Below, piece by piece: positions 17,123 to 26,066 of a stretch of 64,000 nt of DNA. The notes under the pieces were generated by a model. It worked only from the letters and a program-made list of their open reading frames with translations. It was not told the DNA's origin and did not search any database. Made by a program: the position numbers and the translations under genes. This stretch comes from an uncultured Bacteroidales bacterium (lineage in GTDB: Bacteria > Bacteroidota > Bacteroidia > Bacteroidales > UBA932): positions 36,697-100,696 of the forward strand of contig ONEX01000009.1 in NCBI GenBank assembly GCA_900316955.1. The letters run 5' to 3'. The first letter of the stretch is position 1; each line of letters starts with the position of its first letter.

Positions 17123-18256
17123 ATGCCTGTAACCATCAAGACCGTCGAGAGCCGCAAGGACCTGCGCGCCTTCGTGAAATTTCCCTTGAAACTGTACAAG
17201 GACTGCCCGTACTATGTGCCCAGCCTGTTCATGGACGAAATGTCCTCGCTGGATATGGACAAGAACCCGATGGGAAAATATGCCAAGTGCGAGAAGTTCC
17301 TGGCTTACAACGAGAAAGGCGAAATCGTCGGGCGCGTGGCCGCCATCATCAACGACATCGCGAACCGCGACTGGGACCACCGCGAAGTCCGCTTCGGCTG
17401 GATCGATTTCATCGATGACAAGGAGGTTTCCAAGGCACTGGTCGATGCGGTCGTCGCTTTCGGAAAAAAGCACGGAATGACGCAGGTTTCCGGCCCGCTC
17501 GGATTCACGGACTTCGACAATGAAGGCTGCGTCGTGGAAGGTTTCGACGACATCAGCTCCTTCAACCTGAAATACAATTTCCCGTACTACCAGGACCATT
17601 TCGAGGCCCTGGGACTCGCCAAGGTCAATGACTGGCTGGAATACCGCATCTTCGTTCCCGAACAGGTCCCCGAGAAGGTTTCCCGCGCCGCCGCCCTTGT
17701 GCAGGAACGGTACAACCTCCATATCCGCCGGATCACCAAGCGCGAGGTCCGCAAGGAGGGCTACGGCCGGAAGATCTTCGACCTGATCAACCGCGCCTAT
17801 AGCCAACTCTTTGATTTTACGGTGCTTCCGGACGACGTCATCGACAACTACGTGAACACGTACCTGGGCCTGATCGACCTCAAGTTCATCACCCTCATCG
17901 AGGATGCGGAAGGAAAGCTCGTGGGCGTTTCCCTCACGATGCCTTCCATCGCCCGCGCCGCGCAGAAATGCCGCGGATTCGTCTTCCCCTTCGGCTGGTG
18001 GCACCTGCTCAAGTCCACCTACTGGAAGCACGAGGACGGCCTGGAACTGCTGATGATCGCCGTGGATCCGGACTACCGGAACCGGGGCATCCATTCCATC
18101 ATCTTCAACGACCTGATCCCGATGCTCATCAAGGGCGGGTTCAAGTACGGCGAATCCAACGCCGAGATGGAGACCAACAACAGCGTCCAGAATCTCTGGA
18201 ACCTGTACCAGAAGGAATTCAAGCGCCGCCGGCGCGTGTACAGCAAGGAAATCTAA
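17123..18256 (+). CDS. GNAT-fold protein, probably two tandem acyltransferase domains
   Basis: 377 residues from the ATG at 17123 (a GTG at 17108 is also open). I do not know its substrate. The N-terminal half (LRAFVKFPLKLYKDCPYYVPSL, then EIVGRVAAIIND and SGPLGFTDFDNEGC) and the C-terminal half (LVGVSLTMPSIARA, LLMIAVDPDYRNRGIHSIIFND, then YGESNAEMETNNSVQNLWN) each look like a GNAT fold. The DPDYRNRGIHS segment fits an acetyl-CoA pyrophosphate loop of the R/Q-x-x-G-x-G/A type. Bacteroidales homologues are annotated only as N-acetyltransferases. It is five bases from rarA. Confidence 0.6.
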   Translation: MPVTIKTVESRKDLRAFVKFPLKLYKDCPYYVPSLFMDEMSSLDMDKNPMGKYAKCEKFLAYNEKGEIVGRVAAIINDIANRDWDHREVRFGWIDFIDDKEVSKALVDAVVAFGKKHGMTQVSGPLGFTDFDNEGCVVEGFDDISSFNLKYNFPYYQDHFEALGLAKVNDWLEYRIFVPEQVPEKVSRAAALVQERYNLHIRRITKREVRKEGYGRKIFDLINRAYSQLFDFTVLPDDVIDNYVNTYLGLIDLKFITLIEDAEGKLVGVSLTMPSIARAAQKCRGFVFPFGWWHLLKSTYWKHEDGLELLMIAVDPDYRNRGIHSIIFNDLIPMLIKGGFKYGESNAEMETNNSVQNLWNLYQKEFKRRRRVYSKEI

Positions 18257-18260
18257 GCCG

Positions 18261-19562
18261 ATGTCCGCGTCGAGTTCCATGCTCCCTCCCCTGCCGGAAC
18301 GGATGCGTCCGCAGTCCCTGGACCAGTATGTGGGACAGCGGCACCTGGTGGGCGAAGGCTGCGTCCTGCGGAAGATGATCGAGAGCGGAAACCTTTCGTC
18401 TTTCATCCTCTGGGGGCCTCCGGGCGTGGGCAAGACGACCTTGGCCCATATCATCGCGCAGACGATGGACCGGGAGTTCTACACCCTGTCCGCCGTCACC
18501 TCCGGCGTCAAGGACGTCCGCGAGGTCTTCGACAAGGCCCGTTCGAACAGCCTCTTCAACCAGCGCGGTGCGCCGGTGCTGTTCATCGACGAAATCCACC
18601 GTTTCAACAAGGCCCAGCAGGACGCGCTCCTCGGGGCCGTGGAGACGGGTACCATCGTCCTGATCGGCGCAACCACCGAGAACCCCTCTTTCGAGGTCAT
18701 CACTCCCCTCCTGTCCCGCTGCCAGGTTTTCGTTCTGAAATCCTTGGAAAAGGATGATTTACAGATACTTCTGGACCGGGCGCTGAAGGAGGACGTCCTC
18801 CTGAAGGACCAGGACATCCAGGTCGTGGAGACCGAGGCCCTGATGCGCTACAGCGGCGGCGACGCCCGCAAGCTGCTGAACGTCCTGGAGATCGTGGTGG
18901 ACTCCTTCGCGGACCGCTCCCCCATCGTCATCGACAACAAGTCGGTCACGGAGAGCATCCAGGAGAACATGGCCATCTACGACAAGGACGGGGAGATGCA
19001 CTACGACATCATCTCGGCCTTCATCAAGAGCATCCGCGGGTCGGACCCGAACGCGGCCATCTACTACCTGGCCCGGATGATCGAAGGCGGCGAGGATCCC
19101 CTCTTCATCGCCCGCCGGCTGTGCCTTTCGGCCTCCGAGGACGTGGGCCTGGCGAATCCGAACGCGCTCCTGCTGGCGAACGCCTGCTTCGAGGTGGTCT
19201 CGAAGATCGGCATGCCCGAAGGCCGCATCCCGCTCGCCGAGACGACGGTCTATCTGGCCTCCTCCCCCAAGAGCAACGGCTCGTACATGGCCATCGAGAA
19301 GGCTTTGGCCCTCGTGAAGGAAACGGGAAATCTTTCGGTCCCTCTCCCGATCCGGAACGCGCCTACGCAGCTGATGAAGGACCTCAATTACAGCGACGGC
19401 TACAAGTACGCCCACGACTATCCCGGGCATTTCGCCGACATGGAATTCCTGCCCGAGGAAATCCAGGGCACCGTCTTCTACGAGCCGCAGCCCAACAAGC
19501 ACGAGAACGTTCTCCGCGCCTATCTCGAGGCCTGCTGGCCGAAGTATTATCAGAAAGGATAA
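18261..19562 (+). CDS. rarA: Replication-associated recombination protein A (AAA+ ATPase)
   Basis: 433 residues of the RarA/MgsA/WRNIP1 family. Walker A is GPPGVGKTT, Walker B is VLFIDEIHRFNKAQQD, sensor 1 is IGATTENPSFEV, and the C-terminal tetramerisation domain includes DYPGHFADMEFLPEE. RarA associates with SSB and acts at stalled replication forks. Its start is in the same transcript as the GNAT-like gene. The 3' end overlaps the convergent tamL gene by 13 bases with no terminator between. Confidence 0.95.
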   Translation: MSASSSMLPPLPERMRPQSLDQYVGQRHLVGEGCVLRKMIESGNLSSFILWGPPGVGKTTLAHIIAQTMDREFYTLSAVTSGVKDVREVFDKARSNSLFNQRGAPVLFIDEIHRFNKAQQDALLGAVETGTIVLIGATTENPSFEVITPLLSRCQVFVLKSLEKDDLQILLDRALKEDVLLKDQDIQVVETEALMRYSGGDARKLLNVLEIVVDSFADRSPIVIDNKSVTESIQENMAIYDKDGEMHYDIISAFIKSIRGSDPNAAIYYLARMIEGGEDPLFIARRLCLSASEDVGLANPNALLLANACFEVVSKIGMPEGRIPLAETTVYLASSPKSNGSYMAIEKALALVKETGNLSVPLPIRNAPTQLMKDLNYSDGYKYAHDYPGHFADMEFLPEEIQGTVFYEPQPNKHENVLRAYLEACWPKYYQKG

Positions 19563-21658
19563 CCTACACCGAAATGGAGGGCGAAGTTGCCTGACTGGAG
19601 CCATTGCTCCGGTCCGATGAGGCGTTCGCCGGCGGGACGGCAGGGTTCGTACACCTTGAGGCCCAGGTCGATGCGGACGAGGATGAAGTCCAGGTTCACG
19701 CGCATGCCCATGCCCCAGTCGGCGGCGATGGTGTCGAAGGAGAAATTGGAGCCTTCCATGTAATCGGCCATGCGGAGGTTCCAGACGTTGCCGGCATCCG
19801 CGAAGAGGGCGCCTTCCAGCTTCCAGACGATCGGGAAGCGGTATTCGACATTGGCTTCCATCTTGAAGTCGCCCGTCTGGCTCGGAATGAGGAAGTATTC
19901 GGTCCAGGGCTGTACGCGGCCCGGGCCCAGGGCGCGGGCCTGCCAGCCGCGCATGCTGTTCGCGCCGCCGGCATAGAACTGTTTCTCGAACGGGACGGTG
20001 GTGGAGTTGCCATAGCCGTAGCCGGCGCCCACCAGGAAGCGCAACGCCACCGCCTGGGTGTCTCCGTCACCGAAGCGGAATGTCTGTCCCAGCTGCAGTT
20101 CACCGCGCACATACTGGGCGTAGGGGATCTGCCAGATGGTATGCTGGTTGACCTGATTCGTGGGCATCGCGGAGTTGAACAGGCTGAGGACATTGCCCGC
20201 CAGGTCGAACGACAGCCGGCCGTAGGTATAGGTGCGCTTGGGAATCGGGGTCGGATCCGTCGTGTAATAGAGCATGCCGCCCATGCCCATGTCGAAGTGG
20301 TCCGAGTAGGCGTTCAGGAGGAAGAGGTCCGCCACCAACCGTTCCGCGAAACTCTCCGAAATGTTGCCGAGGCGGACGATATTGGCCTGGAAGGGGAAGA
20401 ACTGGTAGGTGAAGTTCCGGCGGAAGGTGCCTGTATAGCCGAAGCTCGTGGAGATCATCATCCGCTTGTACTCCGGACGGTCCTGGTAGCTGAATCCTAG
20501 GGTGAGGTCCGTATGCGGGAGGTTCGGACCTCGGAAAAGGGAGTTCGGCAGGCCGATGAGCTTGGGGATGCGAAGGGAGCTGGAGACGCTGAACTCCGTG
20601 GAGCGGATCTTGTCCTTGGTCTTGAACTGGAAGTTGCCCTTCAAGCCCAGGTTGAAAAGTTCGCCTCCGTGGAAGAAATTCTTGTGGAAGTAACTGAGCT
20701 GCGGGGAGATGCCGAACAGGCCGGTGGAGTTCACCGAGGCTTCCAGGTTCGCCTTGAAGCCCTGGACGCCGCCGTTCAGGAGGTTGATGTCACAGTCCAC
20801 GACGTTATCCGAGACCGGATTCATCGTGACGTTCACGCTGTTGAAGACGGAGAGGTTCGACAGGCGCGAGTAGGTGGCGTTGACCGCCCGCTCGCTGTAG
20901 GGCATGCCCGGATGCAGGACGTTCAGTTCCTCCAGGATATAGGTCCGGATGGGGATTTCCTTCGGGTAGGACAGGGTCACCTCGCCGATGGTGAACTTCC
21001 GGTGCGGCTTCGCCTCGTCCGGGGATCCGTTGCGGGGATAGTCCCGGATGGCCATGGTCAGGGCCGCCGTCCCGTCGTGAGAGAGGGTGTCCGCCTCGCA
21101 GAAATAGAAACTCTTGTCGAAGCCGTAGTAGCCGCGGTTGCGGAAGAACTCGGCGGAGCGGACGGTCTCGGCCTCGAGGGTGGACTCGGCCAGGTACTGG
21201 CCTTCCTTGATGGTGATGTGCGGCTTGTCCGTCTCGAACTCCTTCCGGAACTCTTCGTCCTGGGGGAGTTCGAAGTCGATCGAGCGGATCGTGTAGCGCT
21301 TGCCGGGGGTGACGTAATAGGTTACATAGGCCCGTTTCCGCTTGTATTCCACTTCGCTGCGGACCTTGGACCCGTAGTAGCCGATGTATTCGAGGTGGTT
21401 GATGATGTTGTCGGAACTGGTGCTCACCTGGCTGTCGTCGTAGAGAACCAGCTGGGTGCCGGGCCTGCGGATGCCCAGGAACGAGGCGCTGGGCTTCTGC
21501 GCCAGGTAGGATGTGAGTTCCGAATTGCCGATCTGCTTGCCCTCGACCTTGATCTTGTTGCCGGCGAGGCGATACTCCCCTTCCGCGAGACGCTGCGTGG
21601 CGCAGCCCGCGGCAAGGAGACCGGCGAGGACCGAAAGGAAGAGGTTTTTGCAGTTCAT
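19550..21658 (-). CDS. BamA/TamA-family outer membrane lipoprotein (TamL-like)
   Basis: 702 residues. A lipoprotein signal ends at LLAAGCA with the lipidated Cys at residue 19, unlike classical BamA, and fits the Bacteroidetes TamL family, which partners TamB. POTRA-like segments run from about 25 to 330, then a C-terminal beta barrel with many aromatic-ended strands (LGFSYQDRPEYKRM, FVGAGYGYGN-like, GGANSMRGWQARALGPGR). The GG.NSMRGW motif is the conserved L6 loop (VRGF/Y) of Omp85 proteins. Role in assembling outer membrane proteins is inferred from family. The promoter lies almost against the ATG. Confidence 0.85.
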   Translation of the reverse strand: MNCKNLFLSVLAGLLAAGCATQRLAEGEYRLAGNKIKVEGKQIGNSELTSYLAQKPSASFLGIRRPGTQLVLYDDSQVSTSSDNIINHLEYIGYYGSKVRSEVEYKRKRAYVTYYVTPGKRYTIRSIDFELPQDEEFRKEFETDKPHITIKEGQYLAESTLEAETVRSAEFFRNRGYYGFDKSFYFCEADTLSHDGTAALTMAIRDYPRNGSPDEAKPHRKFTIGEVTLSYPKEIPIRTYILEELNVLHPGMPYSERAVNATYSRLSNLSVFNSVNVTMNPVSDNVVDCDINLLNGGVQGFKANLEASVNSTGLFGISPQLSYFHKNFFHGGELFNLGLKGNFQFKTKDKIRSTEFSVSSSLRIPKLIGLPNSLFRGPNLPHTDLTLGFSYQDRPEYKRMMISTSFGYTGTFRRNFTYQFFPFQANIVRLGNISESFAERLVADLFLLNAYSDHFDMGMGGMLYYTTDPTPIPKRTYTYGRLSFDLAGNVLSLFNSAMPTNQVNQHTIWQIPYAQYVRGELQLGQTFRFGDGDTQAVALRFLVGAGYGYGNSTTVPFEKQFYAGGANSMRGWQARALGPGRVQPWTEYFLIPSQTGDFKMEANVEYRFPIVWKLEGALFADAGNVWNLRMADYMEGSNFSFDTIAADWGMGMRVNLDFILVRIDLGLKVYEPCRPAGERLIGPEQWLQSGNFALHFGVGYPF

Positions 21659-21663
21659 TCCTA

Positions 21664-21714
21664 CAAAATTAACACTTTTCCGCTATTAATCGACAAGAAT
21701 AATATATAACTTTG
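21664..21714. promoter_or_regulatory. Divergent promoters of tamL and the SpoU methyltransferase gene
   Basis: Minus strand: -7 TAATTTTG at 21664-21671, only five bases before the tamL ATG (21658). Plus strand: -7 TAACTTTG at 21707-21714, six bases before the ATG at 21721. With Bacteroidetes spacing, both transcripts would start at or next to the start codon. The -33 elements are weak: on the minus strand TTG lies about 22 bases upstream; on the plus strand none is clear. Confidence 0.6.
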
Positions 21715-21720
21715 CAGGGT

Positions 21721-22440
21721 ATGAGCATTTCCAAGAACGAACTGCGGCAGGTCCGCTCCCTCGCGCAGAAGAAGTTCCGGGACGAGTCCGGACTCTTCGT
21801 GGTCGAGGGCGATAAGATGGTTTCCGAGGCGCTGGCGTCGGGATTCGAGGTCGTGTCCGTCTACCGCCGGGACGAGATCGGCGAGGAAGCGATGGCGCGG
21901 CTGTCGATGCTGTCCTCCCCTTCTCCGGTCCTCGCGGTCGTCCGGCAGCCCGCCCCCGCCGCCTTCCGGCCTTCCAAGGGGCTGTTCCTGGCCCTGGACG
22001 GCATCCGGGACCCCGGCAACCTGGGCACCATCCTCCGGGTGGCGGACTGGTTCGGCATCGACGGGGTCGTCGCTTCGCCCGACACCGTGGAACTGTACAA
22101 TCCCAAGGTGGTCCAGGCGACGATGGGTGCGATTTTCCGCGTGCCGTTCCACCGGATGGACATCGCGGAGCTCTGCCGGAAGGTCGTTACCGGCGGCGGA
22201 CACGTGTACGGGACGTTCCTGAACGGGGAGAATATCTATTCCAAGGCCCTGGACTGCGGCTTGGAGGCTCCTTCGGTAATCGTGATCGGAAATGAGTCCA
22301 ACGGCATTTCGCCGGCCGTGGCCGCCTGCGTGAGCGACCGGCTCTTCATCCCGCCCTATCCGGCGGACGATCCGGGCTCCGAATCCCTGAACGCCGCGAT
22401 CGCGACGGCCATCACCGTCGCCGAATTCCGCCGGCGCTAA
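21721..22440 (+). CDS. RNA 2'-O-methyltransferase, SpoU/TrmH family
   Basis: 239 residues. The N-terminal part (QKKFRDESGLFVVEGDKMVSEAL) is the RNA 2'-O-ribose methyltransferase substrate-binding domain. The SPOUT knot has LALDGIRDPGNLGTILR, then VIVIGNESNGIS and the SAM-binding loop ADDPGSESLNAAIATAI. It transfers methyl from SAM to a ribose in rRNA or tRNA; the target is not known. I use the ATG at 21721; a TTG three codons upstream lies inside the -7 box and cannot be translated. The 3' end overlaps the converging GH13 gene by four bases. Confidence 0.9.
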   Translation: MSISKNELRQVRSLAQKKFRDESGLFVVEGDKMVSEALASGFEVVSVYRRDEIGEEAMARLSMLSSPSPVLAVVRQPAPAAFRPSKGLFLALDGIRDPGNLGTILRVADWFGIDGVVASPDTVELYNPKVVQATMGAIFRVPFHRMDIAELCRKVVTGGGHVYGTFLNGENIYSKALDCGLEAPSVIVIGNESNGISPAVAACVSDRLFIPPYPADDPGSESLNAAIATAITVAEFRRR

Positions 22441-23921
22441 AGCTGTTTCGCGATGAAATCCTTTTCCGGCACGCGGAGCGTGACGGTACGCGGTTCCGTG
22501 CCGGCCTCGGCCGGGATGCGGACCGTGATGTCGGCGGCGGGCCCGAAATTGGCGACGACGAGCCAGGTCTCGGCCTCGTCGGCGCGGAGGAAGGCGAAGT
22601 GGCGGTCGGGGTCGAAGCCGTCGCCCTGGCAGTAGCAGAGGTCGAAGGTCCGTCCTTCCGCGAAGGCCGGCCGCTTGGCGAGTTCCAGCGCTTCCCGATA
22701 GCGCTTCAGAACCGCTTTCTGCTTGGCATTCAGTCCTTTGCGCTTGTTGTCGATGTACTGCCGGAGGGCCTGGAGGCTCTCCACGGTCCACCAGTCGAAG
22801 ATGGAGGTGCGGCCGTTGACGCCGCTGAAAGGCTCGTCGTCCATCCCCCGCTCCCCGATCTCCTGCCCGAAGTAGAGCATGAAGGGGGCGGTGTTCAGGA
22901 GCAGGGACACGCCCAGGGCGGCGTAGCCGGCCTCGGCGCTGCCGGCGAAGAAGTCGGAAGCGACACGCTGCTCGTCGTGGTTCTCGAGGAAGTCCAGCAT
23001 CCGGGGCTGGAGGTCGCCGAGGAACTGCCAGTTCCAGGTCAGCGCCCGCGCAGTGAGCCCGTCGCAGGTGACGGCGCGGACGGTGTCGTACAGGCCGGAC
23101 TTGTCGTAGAGCAGGTCGAAGCCCACCTCGTCGACATACATCCGGTACTTTTCCTTCTCATAGACCTCGGCGATGAAGACGATGTGCGGGAATTCCAGCT
23201 TGATCTTCGCGATGAGCCACTGCATGAAGGCCGGGGGCACCAGCTCCACCATGTCGCAGCGGAAGCCGTCCACGCCCTTGAGGGCCCAGTAATGGACGAT
23301 GTTGTACATCTTGTCCCAGGTCCGGGTGTGGAAGTCGCAGTAGTTGATCTTGATGGTCTCGTACCAGTCGTTGATGCCCGGCGTCGGGGAGAAGCAGTTG
23401 CCGGAGGCCTTGGCCGGGAATTCGAAAAAGCCGGGGCCTTCGCAGGGGACCGGCAGGCGCAGGGGCTCGCCGGGATAGTAGAAGAAGTCGTTCTCGGGCG
23501 ACCAGTGCACGGAGGTGTCGTCGTCCGCGCCGAGGGAATGGACACCCGGGATATGGCTCCGGTAATCCCGCGCCACATGGTTCGGGACGAAGTCCATGAT
23601 GACCTTCATCCCGTGCCGATGGGTGCGTTTCACCAGTTGAAGGAATTCTTCCATCCTGGCATCGGGATCCGTTGCCAGATAAGGATTTACGTCGTAGTAA
23701 TCCGTGATGGCATAGGGCGAACCGGCCTCCCCTTTCACGATCTGGGGATGGGACGGCCGGCAGCCTTCGTCCTTCTTCCGCGTGGCGTGGCGGATGAGGC
23801 CCGTGTACCAGATGTAATCGACGCCGAGTCCCCGGATGTATTCCAAGGACGCGGCGTCGACACTTTCAAACTTTCCGCTCCCCCAAAGGCGGGGAAGCAT
23901 CTGGTATACGAGCTTTTTCAA
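22437..23921 (-). CDS. GH13 alpha-amylase family glycosidase
   Basis: 494 residues, no signal peptide, so cytoplasmic. The (beta/alpha)8 motifs are visible: DFVPNH (region I), GFRCDMVEL with the nucleophile Asp near 224 (II), VFIAEVYE with the acid/base Glu near 251 (III), and FLENHDEQR near 314 (IV). A C-terminal beta domain follows. It would act on alpha-glucans or maltodextrins. The start is a TTG one base after the phosphofructokinase stop, so the two are co-transcribed, which fits glycogen or starch breakdown feeding glycolysis. Confidence 0.88.
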   Translation of the reverse strand: MKKLVYQMLPRLWGSGKFESVDAASLEYIRGLGVDYIWYTGLIRHATRKKDEGCRPSHPQIVKGEAGSPYAITDYYDVNPYLATDPDARMEEFLQLVKRTHRHGMKVIMDFVPNHVARDYRSHIPGVHSLGADDDTSVHWSPENDFFYYPGEPLRLPVPCEGPGFFEFPAKASGNCFSPTPGINDWYETIKINYCDFHTRTWDKMYNIVHYWALKGVDGFRCDMVELVPPAFMQWLIAKIKLEFPHIVFIAEVYEKEKYRMYVDEVGFDLLYDKSGLYDTVRAVTCDGLTARALTWNWQFLGDLQPRMLDFLENHDEQRVASDFFAGSAEAGYAALGVSLLLNTAPFMLYFGQEIGERGMDDEPFSGVNGRTSIFDWWTVESLQALRQYIDNKRKGLNAKQKAVLKRYREALELAKRPAFAEGRTFDLCYCQGDGFDPDRHFAFLRADEAETWLVVANFGPAADITVRIPAEAGTEPRTVTLRVPEKDFIAKQL

Positions 23922-23922
23922 A

Positions 23923-25152
23923 CTACCAGTTCAGGATCTTCTTGAAGTCGTAGGTCTCCGGGTCGGCGACGTACTTCTTCGCGGCCTCGTAGTCGGCCGG
24001 GGTGATGAAGTGGCAGATGTGGTTGAAATAGTTCTGGGAGGTACCGCCCTCGATGTTCACGCGGCGCGGCGGGATCTTGCCCTCGTCGTTCTGCAGGTCC
24101 TTGAGGTACAGCGGGTGGGACTCGCCGTCGGCATCGACATACACCATGCAGCCGGTCTCGCCCTTGGCGAAGAGTTCGTAGGCGCCCATCGCCAGTTCGG
24201 TGCAGTAGGTGAGGTCGTAGCCGATCGGGTCCTGGCAGCGGACGTCGTAGCCGATCTCCACCGGACGGGTCTTGACCTTCAGGCCGATCTTCTTGAACTC
24301 CTTCTCGAGGATGTCGTTGAAGAGGACCGCCTTCGATATCTTGCCGAGCTCAGGATGGCCGTGCTCGTCGTAGGTCATGGACACGCCGGCGTTCTTGATC
24401 TCCTGCGGATCCAGGTCGTGGAAGACGCCCTCGGCGACGACGACGGTGCCGTAGCCGATGCCCAGGAGCTTGCGCTTGAGGATGGCGGAGAGGGCGAGCC
24501 TGACGATCTTGTCCAGATTAATGGCAGTCTTGTTGAACATCTCGGGGATGATGGTCATCGGGCAGTGCGTGGCCTCGCCGATACCCAGGGCGAGGTGGCC
24601 GGCGCTGCGGCCCATGGCGCTGATGATGAGCCAGTTGCCGCTGGTGCGGGCATCCTCGTACACGGTGCGGGCCAGGTGCGCGCCTTCGTCCTTCGCGGAG
24701 TTGAAGCCGAAGGTGGGGGCGTTGTTCGGCAGCGGAAGGTCGTTGTCGATGGTCTTGGGCACGTGGATGTTCGCGATCGGATACTGCTTCGCGGCGAGGA
24801 ACTTGGCGATGCGGTTCGCGGTGGAAGCGGTGTCGTCACCGCCCACGGTCACGAGCAGCTTGATGTTGTTGTCCTGGAACAGGCCCAGGTTGAAGTTCTC
24901 CTCGAAATCCTTGTCGGTGGGCTTGAAACGGCTCATCTGCAGGTAGCTGCCGCCCCGGTTGAAGTAGGCGTCCGCCTTGAAGAAGTCGATGTCCTCGGTG
25001 CGCGGGTTCTGGCTGAAAAGGCCGCTGTAACCGCCGTGCAGGCCGATGACACGGTAACCGTTGGAAAGGAACGTCTTCGCGACAGACATGACGACAGTGT
25101 TCATACCCGGAGCCGGGCCGCCTCCGCAGAGGATGATGATGGAATCTTTCAT
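23923..25152 (-). CDS. 6-phosphofructokinase, probably pyrophosphate-dependent
   Basis: 409 residues from the ATG at 25152. The N-terminus IIILCGGGPAPGMNTVV is the nucleotide/PPi loop. VTVGGDDTAS near 104 has Asp where ATP enzymes have Gly (GGDGS), and VPKTIDND near 134 has the lysine associated with PPi use. Both point to a PPi-dependent enzyme, inferred from the family rule. It phosphorylates fructose 6-phosphate in glycolysis, reversibly with PPi. An in-frame extension starts one base after the -7 box, so the shorter start is favoured. Upstream of the GH13 gene by one base. Confidence 0.88.
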   Translation of the reverse strand: MKDSIIILCGGGPAPGMNTVVMSVAKTFLSNGYRVIGLHGGYSGLFSQNPRTEDIDFFKADAYFNRGGSYLQMSRFKPTDKDFEENFNLGLFQDNNIKLLVTVGGDDTASTANRIAKFLAAKQYPIANIHVPKTIDNDLPLPNNAPTFGFNSAKDEGAHLARTVYEDARTSGNWLIISAMGRSAGHLALGIGEATHCPMTIIPEMFNKTAINLDKIVRLALSAILKRKLLGIGYGTVVVAEGVFHDLDPQEIKNAGVSMTYDEHGHPELGKISKAVLFNDILEKEFKKIGLKVKTRPVEIGYDVRCQDPIGYDLTYCTELAMGAYELFAKGETGCMVYVDADGESHPLYLKDLQNDEGKIPPRRVNIEGGTSQNYFNHICHFITPADYEAAKKYVADPETYDFKKILNW

Positions 25153-25192
25153 GATACTATTAAGTGTTTGTTCGTTGTTTTCCCAAATCATG

Positions 25193-25200
25193 CAAATTTA
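25193..25200 (-). promoter_or_regulatory. -7 promoter box of the phosphofructokinase gene
   Basis: The minus strand reads TAAATTTG. The transcript would start downstream of the ATG at 25191, giving a leader of roughly 35 bases before the ATG at 25152. No TTTG at standard distance is seen. Confidence 0.5.
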
Positions 25201-25211
25201 AGGATTTTTAA

Positions 25212-26066
25212 TTACAAATCCTTCTTTTTCTTGACGAGGCCGACATAAGTGAGCAGGACGATGTTCATCATGAGCGAGTAGAGGATGGCCGGGATGGCCA
25301 TCTCCTCGTTCGCGAAGATGAACGGGCTGGAGGCGATGGAGATCGCCTGGGCGGCGTTCTGCATGCCCACCTCGATGACCACGGTGCGGCGCTGGCGCGC
25401 GTCGTTCCGGACCAGGCGGGACAACAGGGAGGACAGGCCGATGGCCAGGAGGATCAGGGCCGTCACGCAGAGGCCCAGGATGCCGATGTTGTCCATGATC
25501 GTGTGCCGGTGCTGGATGTAGAAGACGGTGATCAGCACGAGGAGCAGCGGGAATGCCAGCTTCGTGAGGACCTTGTCCACCTTCTCCGCCGCCTTGGGCC
25601 AGGCATAGTGCAGGCCGATGCCCAGGAGGACCGGCAGGAGCATCAGGACAAGGTTCTGCTTGATGAGGTTTCCGACGGGCAGGGTGATGCCCACGCTCTC
25701 CCCTACCAGCCGGGTGGCCCAGCCCATGATGACCGGGATCGTAAATAAAGTGATGATGCTGCTGAGCGCCGTAAGTGTCACGGACAGAGCGACATCTCCA
25801 TTGGCCAATTTCGAGAAGACATTGGACGAGCTGCCGCCCGGGCAGCAGGCGATCAGGACGAGGCCGATGAAGAAGACCGGCGGCAGTTTCAGCAGGTAGG
25901 CCAGCCCCAGCGCGATGGCCGGGAGGAAGACCAGCTGGCCGACGAGGGCCACGGCGATAGGCCAGGGATGGCGGAAGACTTTCCCGAAATCCTCGAACCG
26001 GAGCGCCAGCCCCAGGTCGAACATCAGGAGGGTCAGGATGGGGAGGACGATCCAGATGGTGTTCAT
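25212..26066 (-). CDS. Bile acid:sodium symporter (BASS) family transporter
   Basis: 284 residues from the ATG at 26066, with nine or ten hydrophobic helices. The motifs LIACCPGGSSSNVFSKLANGDVALS and VVIEVGMQNAAQAISIA are the BASS-family crossing helices with Na+-binding polar residues. Known family members carry bile acids, pantothenate precursors or pyruvate, but none of these is shown here. It is the last gene of the psuK-psuG-NUDIX operon, overlapping the NUDIX stop by four bases (ATGA), so a role in importing a nucleoside, ribose or related acid is an inference from context. A longer frame upstream is the antisense of NUDIX and is rejected. Confidence 0.85.
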   Translation of the reverse strand: MNTIWIVLPILTLLMFDLGLALRFEDFGKVFRHPWPIAVALVGQLVFLPAIALGLAYLLKLPPVFFIGLVLIACCPGGSSSNVFSKLANGDVALSVTLTALSSIITLFTIPVIMGWATRLVGESVGITLPVGNLIKQNLVLMLLPVLLGIGLHYAWPKAAEKVDKVLTKLAFPLLLVLITVFYIQHRHTIMDNIGILGLCVTALILLAIGLSSLLSRLVRNDARQRRTVVIEVGMQNAAQAISIASSPFIFANEEMAIPAILYSLMMNIVLLTYVGLVKKKKDL

